Positions 28,573 through 37,675 of a stretch of DNA of 64,000 nt are shown in pieces. The DNA comes from Nocardiopsis ganjiahuensis DSM 45031 (GTDB lineage: Bacteria; Actinomycetota; Actinomycetes; Streptosporangiales; Streptosporangiaceae). The position numbers and the translations under genes are program-made. The notes under the pieces are model-generated. The model made no database searches, was not told where the DNA came from, and saw nothing but the letters and a program-made list of their open reading frames with translations. Each line of letters starts with the position of its first letter. Positions within the stretch are counted from its first letter, which is position 1. The stretch spans positions 87,230 to 151,229 of the forward strand of contig NZ_ANBA01000012.1 in the NCBI RefSeq assembly GCF_000341085.1, given 5' to 3'.

Positions 28573-28920
28573 ATGCGAGTGAAGTCCCGAGTGCTCATCG
28601 TCGCCGCTGTGGCGGCGGCCCTCTTCGGAGCCGGCCCGGCGTTCGCGTCGGACGACTCCCCGGCCGGGTCGGGCGCGCCCGCCGACTCGGCTCCGGTGGA
28701 GGGCCCGTCCCCCTCGGCCCCTGACGCGGCCCCCTCTCCCGGTGAGGGCAACGGGCCGGTCGAGTCGGAGGAGCCGGTCCCGAGCCCTTCCGAGGAGCCG
28801 GTCCCGAGCCCCTCGGCGGAGCCCTCCCCGTGGCCGGAGGCGCCGCCGGAATGGCCCGGGGACGCCGACCAGGCCGCGCCGAGCGCCCCCATCGAGGAGG
28901 AGCCGAACTACACCGGCTGA
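28573..28920 (+). CDS. Secreted Pro/Ser/Glu-rich protein
   Basis: A 115-residue protein with a clear signal peptide ([19 protein letters not shown]...AFA, cleavage near residue 25). The mature part is low complexity and contains a direct repeat of EEPVPSPS (about residues 71-86). ATG 28573 follows AAGAGG with six-base spacing, 44 bp after the transpeptidase gene, so the two probably share a transcript. It may span the cell wall. No enzyme domain is visible. Confidence 0.65.
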   Translation: MRVKSRVLIVAAVAAALFGAGPAFASDDSPAGSGAPADSAPVEGPSPSAPDAAPSPGEGNGPVESEEPVPSPSEEPVPSPSAEPSPWPEAPPEWPGDADQAAPSAPIEEEPNYTG

Positions 28921-28926
28921 CCCCCT

Positions 28927-28970
28927 CGGGTCGACGGGTCGACAAGGCTCCTTGTCGACCCGTCGACCCG
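28927..28970. terminator. Long perfect palindrome of GTCGAC units
   Basis: Two 21-base arms (28927-28947 with 28950-28970) around a CT centre, each built from GGGTCGACGGGTCGACAAGG. Placed after a + strand gene, it could end transcription, but it belongs to the TGTCGAC palindrome family seen in many gaps of this window. Confidence 0.7.
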
Positions 28971-29043
28971 TTCCGTCCGGGTTCGCGGTATCCGGACGGT
29001 CCCGTGGTCGGAACATGGGGACTGGTCGGGTAGTGCTTGTCCC

Positions 29044-31374
29044 ATGGAAAGCCACGACGACCGCATCCGGGTGCGCGGTGCCCGCATCCACAACCTGAAG
29101 AACGTGGACACGGAGCTGCCCCGGGACGCGCTGGTCGCCTTCACCGGCGTCTCGGGGTCCGGGAAGTCCTCACTGGCCTTCGGCACCCTCTACGCGGAAT
29201 CCCAGCACCGGTACCTGGAGTCGGTGGCGCCGTACGCGCGGCGCCTGCTCCAGCAGCTCCCGGCGCCCGAGGTGGACGACATCACCGGGATGCCGCCCGC
29301 CGTGGCCCTCGCCCAACCGCGTTCGGCCCCGTCGGTGCGGTCCACGGTGGGCACTCTGACCACGGTCTCCAACACGCTGCGCATGCTCCTGTCCCGTGCG
29401 GGGGACTACCCGCCCGGAGCGGAGCACCTGGACTCGGACTCCTTCTCCCCCAACACCGTGGCCGGGGCCTGCCCCGTCTGCCACGGGGAGGGGGTCGAGC
29501 ACGAGGTGACCGAGGAGTCGCTGGTCCCCGACCCCTCGCTGAGCATCGCCGAGGGCGCGGTCGCCTCCTGGCCCGGCGCCTGGCAGGGCAAGAACCTGCG
29601 CGACATCCTCGACACCCTCGGGTACGACATCCACCGCCCCTGGCGGGACCTGCCCCGGGCCGAGCGCGACTGGATCCTGTTCACCGACGAACAGCCCGTG
29701 GTGACCGTCCACCCGGTCCGCGAGGCGGGTCGCGTGCACCGCCCCTACCAGGGCAAGTACAGCAGCGCCCGGCGGTTGGTGCTCAAGGCGTACGCCTCTT
29801 CGGCCAGCGAGGCCAGACGGCGCAGGGCCGCCGAGTTCATGGCCGACCGCACCTGCCCGGAGTGCGGTGGCCGGCGTCTGCGCCAGGAGGCGCTGCGGGT
29901 CACCTTCGCCGGGCACACCGTCACCGAACTGGCCGCGCTGCCCCTGACCGAACTCGTCGCCCTGCTGCGCCCCTGGAGGTCGGACACGGGGGCGGCCGGG
30001 GCGCTGGCCGGGGACATCACCGGGCGGGTCGGGGTGCTGGAGGAGCTGGGGCTGGGCTACCTGAGCGCGGACCGGCCCGCGCCGACCCTGTCCACCGGCG
30101 AGTTCCAGCGGATCCGGCTGGCCACCCAGCTCGGCACGGGGCTGTTCGGGGTGGTCTACGTCCTGGACGAGCCCTCCGCGGGCCTGCACCCGGCCGACTG
30201 CGAGGCGCTGTCGGGCATCCTCCGGCGCCTTCGGGACAGCGGCAACACCGTGTGCCTCGTGGAGCACGACCTGGACATCGTGCGCGGCGCCGACTGGATC
30301 GTGGACGTCGGCCCGGACGCGGGCGAGCACGGCGGACGCGTCCTCCACAGCGGGCCGGTCGCCGGGCTGCGCGGGGTCCAGGAGTCGGTGACCCGTCGCT
30401 ACCTGTTCCACGACGAGATCCCCGAACGGCCGGCGCACTCGCCCCGCGGACACCTGGAACTGCGCGGGGTTACCGGCAACAACCTCAGGGGCCTGGACGT
30501 GGACGTCCCCCTGGGGGTGTTCACCGCCGTCACCGGGGTGTCCGGTTCGGGCAAGTCCACGCTGCTGGCGCGGATCGCCGACGAGGCCGCCGGGCACGGC
30601 CGGGTGGTGTGGGTCAGCCAGCAGCCCATCGGGCGGACCCCGCGCTCCAACCTCGCGACCTACACCGGGCTCTTCGACACGGTGCGCAAGCTGTTCGCCG
30701 CCACCGACGACGCCCGCGCCTTCGGGTACGGGCCGGGCCGGTTCTCCTTCAACGTCGTGGGGGGACGGTGCCCGAACTGCGAGGGGGAGGGCTTCGTGTC
30801 GGTGGAGCTGCTGTTCCTGCCCACCACCTACGCGCCCTGCCCGACCTGCGGCGGCTCCCGCTACAACGAGGACACGCTCCGGGTGAGGTACCGGGGGCTC
30901 ACCGTCGCGGACGTGCTCGCCATGTCGGTGGAGGAGGCGGTCGGCTTCTTCGCGGAGGAGCCGTCGGTGCACAGGTCCCTGGAGACCCTCGCCGGGGTCG
31001 GCCTGGGCTACCTGCGGCTGGGACAGCCCGCCACCGAGCTCTCCGGCGGCGAGGCCCAGCGGATCAAGCTCGCTACCGAACTCCAGCGCCGCCGGGTCGC
31101 CGACACGGTCTACCTGCTGGACGAGCCCACCACCGGGCTCCACGCGTACGACACCGACGTCCTCATGGGCCGCCTGTGGGAACTGGTCGGCGCCGGGGCC
31201 ACCGTGGTGGCGGCCGAGCACGACATGCGGGTCGTGGCCACCGCCGACCACGTCATCGACCTGGGTCCGGGCGGTGGCTCGGAGGGCGGTCGGATCGTCG
31301 TGCAGGGAGCCCCGGAGGAGGTCGCGGCGGCCCCGGACAGCCGGACCGGCTCCTACCTGAAGGTCCTGCTCTGA
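29044..31374 (+). CDS. UvrA-like ABC ATPase (short, UvrB-domain-less type)
   Basis: A 776-residue twin-ATPase protein of the UvrA family. Walker A copies are GVSGSGKSS (residues 35-43) and GVSGSGKST (near 498). Signatures are [14 protein letters not shown] in the first half and [14 protein letters not shown] in the second. Zinc modules show as [24 protein letters not shown] and CPTCGGS. At about 170 residues below canonical UvrA it probably lacks the UvrB-binding insert, as in UvrA2/DrrC-like proteins tied to DNA damage or DNA-binding drug tolerance. ATG 29044 has only a weak ribosome site. No uvrB or uvrC is nearby. Confidence 0.9.
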   Translation: MESHDDRIRVRGARIHNLKNVDTELPRDALVAFTGVSGSGKSSLAFGTLYAESQHRYLESVAPYARRLLQQLPAPEVDDITGMPPAVALAQPRSAPSVRSTVGTLTTVSNTLRMLLSRAGDYPPGAEHLDSDSFSPNTVAGACPVCHGEGVEHEVTEESLVPDPSLSIAEGAVASWPGAWQGKNLRDILDTLGYDIHRPWRDLPRAERDWILFTDEQPVVTVHPVREAGRVHRPYQGKYSSARRLVLKAYASSASEARRRRAAEFMADRTCPECGGRRLRQEALRVTFAGHTVTELAALPLTELVALLRPWRSDTGAAGALAGDITGRVGVLEELGLGYLSADRPAPTLSTGEFQRIRLATQLGTGLFGVVYVLDEPSAGLHPADCEALSGILRRLRDSGNTVCLVEHDLDIVRGADWIVDVGPDAGEHGGRVLHSGPVAGLRGVQESVTRRYLFHDEIPERPAHSPRGHLELRGVTGNNLRGLDVDVPLGVFTAVTGVSGSGKSTLLARIADEAAGHGRVVWVSQQPIGRTPRSNLATYTGLFDTVRKLFAATDDARAFGYGPGRFSFNVVGGRCPNCEGEGFVSVELLFLPTTYAPCPTCGGSRYNEDTLRVRYRGLTVADVLAMSVEEAVGFFAEEPSVHRSLETLAGVGLGYLRLGQPATELSGGEAQRIKLATELQRRRVADTVYLLDEPTTGLHAYDTDVLMGRLWELVGAGATVVAAEHDMRVVATADHVIDLGPGGGSEGGRIVVQGAPEEVAAAPDSRTGSYLKVLL

Positions 31375-31805
31375 CGTGAGCCGCCCTCCCCCGCCGTCCG
31401 CCGAGCCGACCGCGCCCGCCCGGGTGGCCGGCCCGGGCCGGTCCGGCGGGGGACTTGTCGACAGGTCGGTCTGTCACCTTCGCGTCACCGCTGGTGGCGC
31501 CTCCGGAGCGGCCCGTCTCGAGGAGTGGACACCGGAGAATTGTCCTCTGCTCGTGACCGGGCGGTCGCGTCCTGCCAGCCTCCCTTGTCAGAGGGGGTTT
31601 CTCACCGACCGTTCGGTCAGGAGGCAGGTGTCTAGCTGGGAAAATCGATCCCCGGTGTAGAAAGTGCCCTGCATCACATGGCATGGTGTGCTGGGGCTCA
31701 AGGTCTGTCCCGGTATCCACCGTTCCGTCTTCGGGGCGGATGCCGACCGACTCTGGCCCGACATCGGACTCGGCCCCCCGGCCGGCAGAGAACTACGGAG
31801 CAGCA
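31375..31805 (+). promoter_or_regulatory. Gap upstream of the MFS carrier
   Basis: This 431-bp stretch has no convincing gene. It contains a TTGTCGACAGGTCGG element at about 31456-31470, a TetR-type palindrome at 31603-31620 and an AT-richer tract (31632-31690) likely to hold the promoter. Confidence 0.5.
31603..31620. promoter_or_regulatory. TetR-type operator candidate
   Basis: CACCGACCGTTCGGTCAG contains the palindrome GACCG-TT-CGGTC. It resembles the larger palindrome ahead of paaZ at 54292-54313 (core GACCGATCGGTC). Both fit operators of PaaR-like TetR repressors of actinobacteria; the repressor gene is not in the window. Confidence 0.5.
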
Positions 31806-33179
31806 ATGGCGACTTCCGACGCCACGGTCCCAGGACCCGGTGGAACCCTCGATCCCAAGGAGAAGCGCAAGGTCCTCGCGGGGACCATGGTCGGTACCAC
31901 CATCGAGTGGTACGACTTCTTCATCTACGCCCAGGCCGCGGGCCTGGTACTGGCCCCCCTCTTCCTGGCGCCGCTCTCCGACGCCAACCCGGCCGTGGCG
32001 CAGGTGCTCTCCTTCGCGACCATCGGTATCTCCTTCCTCTTCCGGCCGCTGGGCGCGATCGTCGCCGGGCACCTCGGGGACAGGTTCGGGCGCAAGAGGA
32101 TCCTGGTGTTCACCCTCGTCCTGATGGGTGTGGCCACCTGCGCGATCGGCCTGCTGCCCACCTACGCCCAGATCGGCGTGGCGGCACCGATCCTGCTGAT
32201 CCTGATGCGCGTCATCCAGGGCTTCTCCGCCGGAGGCGAGTGGGGCGGCGCCGCCCTGATGTCGGTGGAGCACGCGCCGGTCAACAAGCGCGGCTACTTC
32301 GGCGCCTACCCGCAGATCGGCGTCCCCTGCGGCATGATCCTGGCGACCTTCGTGGTCTGGGTCATCACCACGGTCATCGGCCCCGAGGCCTTCCTCGAGT
32401 GGGGATGGCGCATCCCGTTCCTGCTGTCCTTCCTGCTGATCATCATCGGCCACCTCATCCGGAAGACCGTCGAGGAGTCCCCGGTCTTCAAGGTGATGCA
32501 GCAGCGCCGGGCCAAGTCGTCCGCCCCGCTGGGCCGGCTGTTCAAGAAGAACACCAAGGAGGTCGTGCTCTCCGCGCTGATCTTCGTCGCCAACAACGCC
32601 GCCGGCTACCTGGTGATCGCCTTCCTGGCGACCTACGCCTCGCGCCCGGTGGAGGAGATGGGCCTGGGCATGGACCGCGGCCCGATCCTGCTGGCCACCA
32701 CCCTGGCCTCCTTCGGCTGGCTGATCTCCACCCTGTACGGCGGGTGGATCAGCGACCGGATCGGACGGGTGCGCACCTTCCAGATCGGCTACGTCCTGCT
32801 CGCCGCCTGGGCGGTGCCGATGTGGTTCATGGTCGACACCGCGAACATCTACATGTACTTCCTGGGCGTCTTCGTCTTCACGCTGACCTTCGGCCTGAGC
32901 TACGGCCCCCAGTCGGCGCTGTACGCGGAGATGTTCCCGGCGGAGGTCCGCTACTCGGGCGTGTCCATCGGCTACGCCCTCGGCGCGATCCTCGGCGGCG
33001 CCTTCGCCGCCATGATCGCCGAGATGCTCCTGACCTCGTTCGGGGCCTCGTGGACCATCGGTGTCTACATCATCGGCCTGTCGGTGGTCTCCTTCGTCGC
33101 GGTCTCCCTGGTGAACAAGAACATCCAGGGCGTCGACCTGCACGCCGAGGAGGAGGCCGACCCGGTCCCCGGCAAGTAG
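31806..33179 (+). CDS. MFS carrier, metabolite:H+ symporter type
   Basis: A 457-residue, 12-helix transporter. The early motif VGTTIEWYDFFIYAQAAGLVL is the hallmark of the metabolite:H+ symporter group (ShiA/ProP/KgtP). Also present are GHLGDRFGRKRILV (the MFS loop 2-3 motif), RVIQGFSAGGEWGGA, and in the second half GWISDRIGR. It should import an organic acid or osmolyte coupled to protons. The substrate is unknown, but the TetR-type operator shared with paaZ makes an aromatic acid attractive. ATG 31806 follows ACGGAG. Confidence 0.88.
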   Translation: MATSDATVPGPGGTLDPKEKRKVLAGTMVGTTIEWYDFFIYAQAAGLVLAPLFLAPLSDANPAVAQVLSFATIGISFLFRPLGAIVAGHLGDRFGRKRILVFTLVLMGVATCAIGLLPTYAQIGVAAPILLILMRVIQGFSAGGEWGGAALMSVEHAPVNKRGYFGAYPQIGVPCGMILATFVVWVITTVIGPEAFLEWGWRIPFLLSFLLIIIGHLIRKTVEESPVFKVMQQRRAKSSAPLGRLFKKNTKEVVLSALIFVANNAAGYLVIAFLATYASRPVEEMGLGMDRGPILLATTLASFGWLISTLYGGWISDRIGRVRTFQIGYVLLAAWAVPMWFMVDTANIYMYFLGVFVFTLTFGLSYGPQSALYAEMFPAEVRYSGVSIGYALGAILGGAFAAMIAEMLLTSFGASWTIGVYIIGLSVVSFVAVSLVNKNIQGVDLHAEEEADPVPGK

Positions 33180-33276
33180 CGACACATGAGGCAGGCGCCC
33201 CCGGCAGGCGGGGGCGCCTCCTCCAGTCAGGGCGGCAGATCGTTTCGACGACCTGTCGCCCTGTCCTTGTGTCGAC
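33162..33276. repeat. Duplicated 3'-flank segment with terminator, copy 1
   Basis: This segment covers the last four codons of the MFS gene, a terminator (AGGCGCCCCCG 33193-33203 / CGGGGGCGCCT 33209-33219) and the following 55 bases. It is near-identical to 36922-37036, about 3.8 kb downstream. Confidence 0.85.
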
Positions 33277-33307
33277 GTGTCGACCCGGGCGGGTCGACAC
33301 GTCGACA
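33270..33307. repeat. TGTCGAC palindrome
   Basis: Arms of 17 bases, 33270-33286 with 33291-33307 (TGTCGACGTGTCGACCC and its reverse complement), around GGGC. It lies between convergent genes, where it could act as a two-way terminator. Confidence 0.75.
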
Positions 33308-33332
33308 GGGCGGTTCCTCGGCTGGAAGCGGG

Positions 33333-34001
33333 TCAGCCGACGACGCCGCGGACGTGGTCGATGACCCCGCGGTTCCACATCATCGAGATGTGCTCGACGC
33401 ATCCGGTCCGGATGTTGTTCGCCCCCGGCAGGGACGTGCTGTCCGTGGGCGAGATGACGATGTCGCAGGGAGAGCGCAGGGTCGTGTAGCCGACCGACCC
33501 GGGCGTCGGGTCGCCGCTGTTGAGGTCGCTCAGGAAGTTCGACCCGTGCCGCATCTCCTTGCAGGGCGTCATCAGGGACGGGCACATGTTGGCGATGTTG
33601 GTCCCGTTGTTGGGGCCGCCGATGGAGATCCACTGGTCGACGGTCTCCGTGCCGCCGAGGTTCTTGATGTAGTACCGCGAGGACAGGCCGCCCATCGAGT
33701 GGGTCACCAGGTGCACCCGGTCGGCGCCGTGCTGCTGCCGTACGCCCTCGACGTGGTCGGCGAGCTGCCCGGCGATGGTGGTGTTGGAGCGGGCCCAGTC
33801 GTAGGAGAAGACGTGCAGCCGGTCCGCGGGGTATCCGGAGTCGACGAGGGCGGCACGCATGTCGTTCCACTGGCCGCCCTTACCCATGAAGCCGTGGACG
33901 AAGACGACGGGGGTGTGGGAGTGGGCGGTGGCGGGGGCGGCCTGGAGGACCGCGGTGAGGGCGAGGACGAGTCCGCACAGGAGTGAGGTCAGGCGTCTCA
34001 T
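33333..34001 (-). CDS. Secreted lipase/esterase
   Basis: A 222-residue secreted alpha/beta hydrolase of the streptomycete triacylglycerol lipase type. A signal peptide (MRRLTSLLCGLVLALTAVL...ATA) is followed by VVFVHGFMGKGGQW (oxyanion loop), the nucleophile elbow LVTHSMGGLSSRYY, the Asp region DIVISPTDS, and the catalytic His in CVEHISMMW. Cys pairs CPSLMTPC and SPCDIV/TGCVEH fit disulfides. The start is ATG 34001 with GGAG six bases upstream. An extended frame reaches 34055. Confidence 0.9.
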   Translation of the reverse strand: MRRLTSLLCGLVLALTAVLQAAPATAHSHTPVVFVHGFMGKGGQWNDMRAALVDSGYPADRLHVFSYDWARSNTTIAGQLADHVEGVRQQHGADRVHLVTHSMGGLSSRYYIKNLGGTETVDQWISIGGPNNGTNIANMCPSLMTPCKEMRHGSNFLSDLNSGDPTPGSVGYTTLRSPCDIVISPTDSTSLPGANNIRTGCVEHISMMWNRGVIDHVRGVVG

Positions 34002-34114
34002 GTGAGCTCCGGGGGGTGGGGGAAGCGGGAACCTCGATTGTGTGCCCCGGCTCACACCGGGCGCATCGGCTGAATAGCCGGTCTCTTTACTCGGCTTTAA
34101 CCGGCGAGTAACTT

Positions 34115-36916
34115 ATGGGGGTGATCAGCGTGAACCCGCTCACACGCACAGCGCCCCTGTACGGGCGCGACCACGAACTGCGCTCCGTCCGACACCTGCT
34201 CGAAGCCGCCCGCTCAGGACGCAGCGGGGGCCTGCTCGTGACGGGCCCGCCCGGCGCGGGCAGGACCGCCCTGCTCGAACACGCCGCGGCGCAGGCCCGC
34301 GACTTCACCGTGCTCCGCGCCCGTGCCGCCCCCGGCGAGGGACGGCTGCCCCTGGCCGGGCTGCACCAGCTCCTCCGGCCCGCGCTCCCCTACCTTCCGC
34401 GGCTGCCGGGCGCCCAGCGCGACGCGCTCTCCCGGGCCCTGGAGACGGGAACCCCGGGTGAGGCCTTCCCCCTGGCCAACGCGGTCCTGGGGCTGCTCGC
34501 CGAGGTCGCCGGAGAAAGCCCGCTCCTGCTCTGCGTGGACGACTTCCACCTGCTCGACCGGCCTTCCCGGGAGGCCGTGGCCTTCGCCGCCCGAAGACTC
34601 ACGCACGACGGGGCGGTGGTCCTGCTCAGCGCCCGGGACGGTGACCCGGCCCGGCTCACCGGGATCCCCGTGCTCCGCCTGCGGCCCCTGCCCGAGGAGG
34701 CCCTCCTGCGCCTGCTCGCCGGGGCGGCCCCGTCCTGGGAGCGGGGCGGAGGAGGGGGAGCCGACGGGCAGGACACCGGGAGACCGGCCGGCCCCGTGGC
34801 GGCGGCGCTCGCCGCGGCGGCCGAGGGCAACCCCCGCGCCGCCCTCGAACTACTGGACGGGACCGCACCCGAACAGCGTTCCGGGGCCGTCGCCCTGGAA
34901 CAGCCGCCGCGCTCCCGGGGCGAACTCACCGACGCCTTCGCCGAGATCCTCTCCGCGTTCCCCGAGGACACCCGGCTCGGCCTGCTCCGGCTCGCCGCCG
35001 ACCCCGCTGCGCCTCCGCCGACCGGGGCGGACCCCGGCTCCGACCCCCTGGAGCCGGCGCGGCGCGCCGGGCTGGTCGGCGAGCAGGGGGCCCGGGTCGT
35101 CTTCACCCACCCCTTGGCCCGTTCCGCCTGCTACCACCGCGCCTCCCCCGCCGAACGGCGCTCCGTCCACCTGGACCTGGCCCGCGCCCACGAGGCGGGC
35201 CACGACACCGGACGCGCCGTCTGGCACAGGGCCCTGGCCGGGAGCGCTCCCGACGAACAGCTGGCCTCCGCGCTCCACCAGGAGGCGCGCCGTGCCGTGG
35301 AACGGAGCGGGCACGCCCCCGCCTCCCTGCTCCACGAACACGCCGCCCGGCTCACCCCGGACCCCGACCTCCGGGGCCTGCGCCTGATCGACGCGGCCCG
35401 CTCCGCCTGGCTCTCGGGAGACGCGGTCCGGGCCCGACGCGTCCTCGAACGCGTGCACTCGCCCCAGGACCACGCGGACCTGCTCCGCGCCGAGATGGAC
35501 CTGCGTTCGGGCGTGGCCATCGACGCCTTCCAACGCCTCGGCTCCACCGTCGGCCGGCTCTCCCGGGACGAACCCGGCGCGGCGCTGCGGGTCCTGCTCC
35601 AGGCCGGCGAGGCCAGCTGTCTGTCCGGCGACCACGAACGCTTCTTCGCCACCGCCGAACGCGCCCGCGCGCTCATGGCCGGCGTCACCGAGGAGGACGG
35701 GGCCGGGAACGGCGGCGCGGACCGGCCCTGGAACCGGCTCGTCCTCGACTACATGACCGGCAAGGCCGCCATGTTCCAGGGGCGCCACCGCGAGGGCGCC
35801 GTGCTCCTGGGCCGGGCCGAGGACACCGCGGACCGGATCGGTGACCCGCAGGCGCTCGTACTGGGCGGGATCGCGGGCCTGCTCCGCGGCGACCACGTGC
35901 GCACCCGGGCCCTGGCCGGGCGCGCCGCGGCGGTGGCCCGCCGGACGGGGGCGCTCACCCTGGTCCCCCAGGCCCTGGAGTTCCTCACCTACGCGGAGAT
36001 GTGGTTCGGCCGCCTCTCGCTGGCCGAGGAGAGCGCCGCCGAAGGGCTCCGCACGGCGCTGGAGTCCGGGCAGGACAACTGTGCGAGCCACCACCGGGGC
36101 GCGCTCGCCTTCGTCGCCGCGGTCCGCGGTGAGGAGGACGCGTGCCGCGAGCACGCCGGCACCGCCCTGGCCATGGCCGGGGAACACGACGTCGGCCTGC
36201 CCGCCGGACTGGCCGCCTGGGCGCTGGCCCTGCTCGACCTCGGGGCCGGCCGGACGGCGGAGGCCGCGATGCGCCTGCGCGCCCTGGCCCGTTCCGGTCC
36301 GGGCAGCGGCCACGCGGCGGTGCGGCTGCTCATCACCCCGCACCTGGTGGAGGCGTCGGTGCGCGGCGGGGCCGGGGTACGGGTCCAGGGGGCGGTGGAG
36401 ACCTTCGCCAGTTGGGCGGAGGCGACCGGTCAGGACACCGCCCGGGCACAGGTGATGCGCTGCCGGGGGCTGCTCTGCGAGGGAGAGGAGGCGAGCGGGT
36501 TCTTCGAGAGCGCGCTCGACCTGCACGCCTCCGGGTACTGCGACTTCGAGGAGGCCCGCACCCGGCTGCTGTACGGCGGGCACCTGCGCCGTGCCCGGCA
36601 CCCGGGACGGGCACGCGAGCACCTGTACACCGCGATGGAGGTCTTCGACCGGCTGGGAGCCGCGCCGTGGGCCCGCCAGGCCCGGGAGGAGCTCCGGGCC
36701 GCACGCGGCAGCACGGCGGTGCGCGAGGAGAGCGGGACGGACCTGCTCAGTCCGCAGCAGCTGCGCATCGCCCGGCACGTGGCGGGCGGGGCCACCAACC
36801 GGGAGGTCGCGGCGCGGCTCTTCCTGAGCACGCGGACGGTCGACCACCACCTGCGCAACATCTACAGCAAGCTCGGGATCCGCTCCCGGGTGGAGCTCTC
36901 CCGCCTCGTCGACTGA
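34115..36916 (+). CDS. Large LuxR-family ATP-binding regulator (LAL type)
   Basis: A 933-residue LAL-type regulator. An N-terminal P-loop ATPase has GPPGAGRT (residues 44-51), where the usual Walker lysine is Arg50, and Walker B LLLCVDDFHLL near 140. A helical repeat region follows (about 330-860). The C-terminal LuxR HTH is LLSPQQLRIARHVAGG and TNREVAARLFLSTRTVDHHLRNIYSKLGIRSR. Possible starts are ATG 34115 and GTG 34121 or 34130. A -10-like TAACTT at 34109-34114 abuts the ATG, so a leaderless mRNA starting at GTG 34121 is plausible. Targets are unknown; the divergent lipase is a neighbour. Confidence 0.88.
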   Translation: MGVISVNPLTRTAPLYGRDHELRSVRHLLEAARSGRSGGLLVTGPPGAGRTALLEHAAAQARDFTVLRARAAPGEGRLPLAGLHQLLRPALPYLPRLPGAQRDALSRALETGTPGEAFPLANAVLGLLAEVAGESPLLLCVDDFHLLDRPSREAVAFAARRLTHDGAVVLLSARDGDPARLTGIPVLRLRPLPEEALLRLLAGAAPSWERGGGGGADGQDTGRPAGPVAAALAAAAEGNPRAALELLDGTAPEQRSGAVALEQPPRSRGELTDAFAEILSAFPEDTRLGLLRLAADPAAPPPTGADPGSDPLEPARRAGLVGEQGARVVFTHPLARSACYHRASPAERRSVHLDLARAHEAGHDTGRAVWHRALAGSAPDEQLASALHQEARRAVERSGHAPASLLHEHAARLTPDPDLRGLRLIDAARSAWLSGDAVRARRVLERVHSPQDHADLLRAEMDLRSGVAIDAFQRLGSTVGRLSRDEPGAALRVLLQAGEASCLSGDHERFFATAERARALMAGVTEEDGAGNGGADRPWNRLVLDYMTGKAAMFQGRHREGAVLLGRAEDTADRIGDPQALVLGGIAGLLRGDHVRTRALAGRAAAVARRTGALTLVPQALEFLTYAEMWFGRLSLAEESAAEGLRTALESGQDNCASHHRGALAFVAAVRGEEDACREHAGTALAMAGEHDVGLPAGLAAWALALLDLGAGRTAEAAMRLRALARSGPGSGHAAVRLLITPHLVEASVRGGAGVRVQGAVETFASWAEATGQDTARAQVMRCRGLLCEGEEASGFFESALDLHASGYCDFEEARTRLLYGGHLRRARHPGRAREHLYTAMEVFDRLGAAPWARQAREELRAARGSTAVREESGTDLLSPQQLRIARHVAGGATNREVAARLFLSTRTVDHHLRNIYSKLGIRSRVELSRLVD

Positions 36917-36921
36917 CCGAT

Positions 36922-37036
36922 CCGGTCCCCGGCGAGTGGCGACACATGAGACAGGCGCCCCCGGCAAGCGGGGGCGCCTTCTCCAGGCAGGGCGGCAGCT
37001 CGTTTCGGCGACCTGTCGCCCTGTCCCTCTGTCGAC
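36922..37036. repeat. Duplicated 3'-flank segment with terminator, copy 2
   Basis: The second copy of the 33162-33276 segment. It starts six bases after the LuxR stop and carries the same terminator (36953-36963 with 36969-36979). Differences from copy 1 are scattered single bases. Confidence 0.85.
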
Positions 37037-37152
37037 AAGATGTTTCGACTACATCGAGTGATATTCCTCGTCCTGGGTAGTCGCGCTGTTGAGGGCTCCT
37101 GCGGTTGGTGTGAGCGGGAGAAACGAAAGCGATCACACTCTGGAGGCACACC

Positions 37153-37611
37153 ATGTCCGATGGCAGCACGGCTCCGCAGTCAAGCGGTCTGACGGCCAGT
37201 CCGCTCCGTCTCGCCGCACTCATCGTCGGCATCGTCTTCCTGCTGGTGGGCGTGATGGGGTTCATCCCCGGACTGACCACCGGCGTGGACCAGATCCAGT
37301 TCGCCAGCCACCACTCGGAGACCTACCTCCTGGGGATCTTCCAGGTCTCGGTCCTGCACAACCTGGTCCACCTGGCCTTCGGCGTCGCGGGTCTCGCGAT
37401 GTCCCGCACCGCCGGAGCGGCCAGGGCCTTCCTCATCGGGGGTGGCGTGGTCTACCTCCTGCTGTGGCTGTACGGTCTGGTGATCGACCTGGACAGCGCG
37501 GCGAACTTCGTCCCGCTCAACGACGCCGACAACTGGCTGCACCTCGTCCTGGCAGTGGGCATGATCGCCCTCGGCCTCGTCTGCGCCCGCTTCACTCCGT
37601 CGAGGCGCTGA
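37153..37611 (+). CDS. DUF4383 membrane protein
   Basis: A 152-residue protein with four hydrophobic segments (LAALIVGIVFLLVGVMGFI, YLLGIFQVSVLHNLVHLAFGVAGLAM, AFLIGGGVVYLLLWLYGLV, WLHLVLAVGMIALGLV), matching the DUF4383 family. The conserved His-rich loop SVLHNLVHLAFG and NWLHL are family marks. ATG 37153 has TCTGGAGG eight bases upstream. Function is unknown. Family members are often stress-related in actinobacteria. A strong two-way terminator follows. Confidence 0.85.
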   Translation: MSDGSTAPQSSGLTASPLRLAALIVGIVFLLVGVMGFIPGLTTGVDQIQFASHHSETYLLGIFQVSVLHNLVHLAFGVAGLAMSRTAGAARAFLIGGGVVYLLLWLYGLVIDLDSAANFVPLNDADNWLHLVLAVGMIALGLVCARFTPSRR

Positions 37612-37621
37612 CGAACGCGGG

Positions 37622-37654
37622 CCGGCCACGGCCCCTCGCAGGGGCCGTGGCCGG
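37622..37654. terminator. Two-way terminator between DUF4383 gene and catalase
   Basis: A perfect 15-bp stem, CCGGCCACGGCCCCT (37622-37636) with its complement at 37640-37654, and a CGC loop, between two convergent genes. Confidence 0.85.
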
Positions 37655-37675
37655 ACCACGCCTCGGGAGGCCGGT

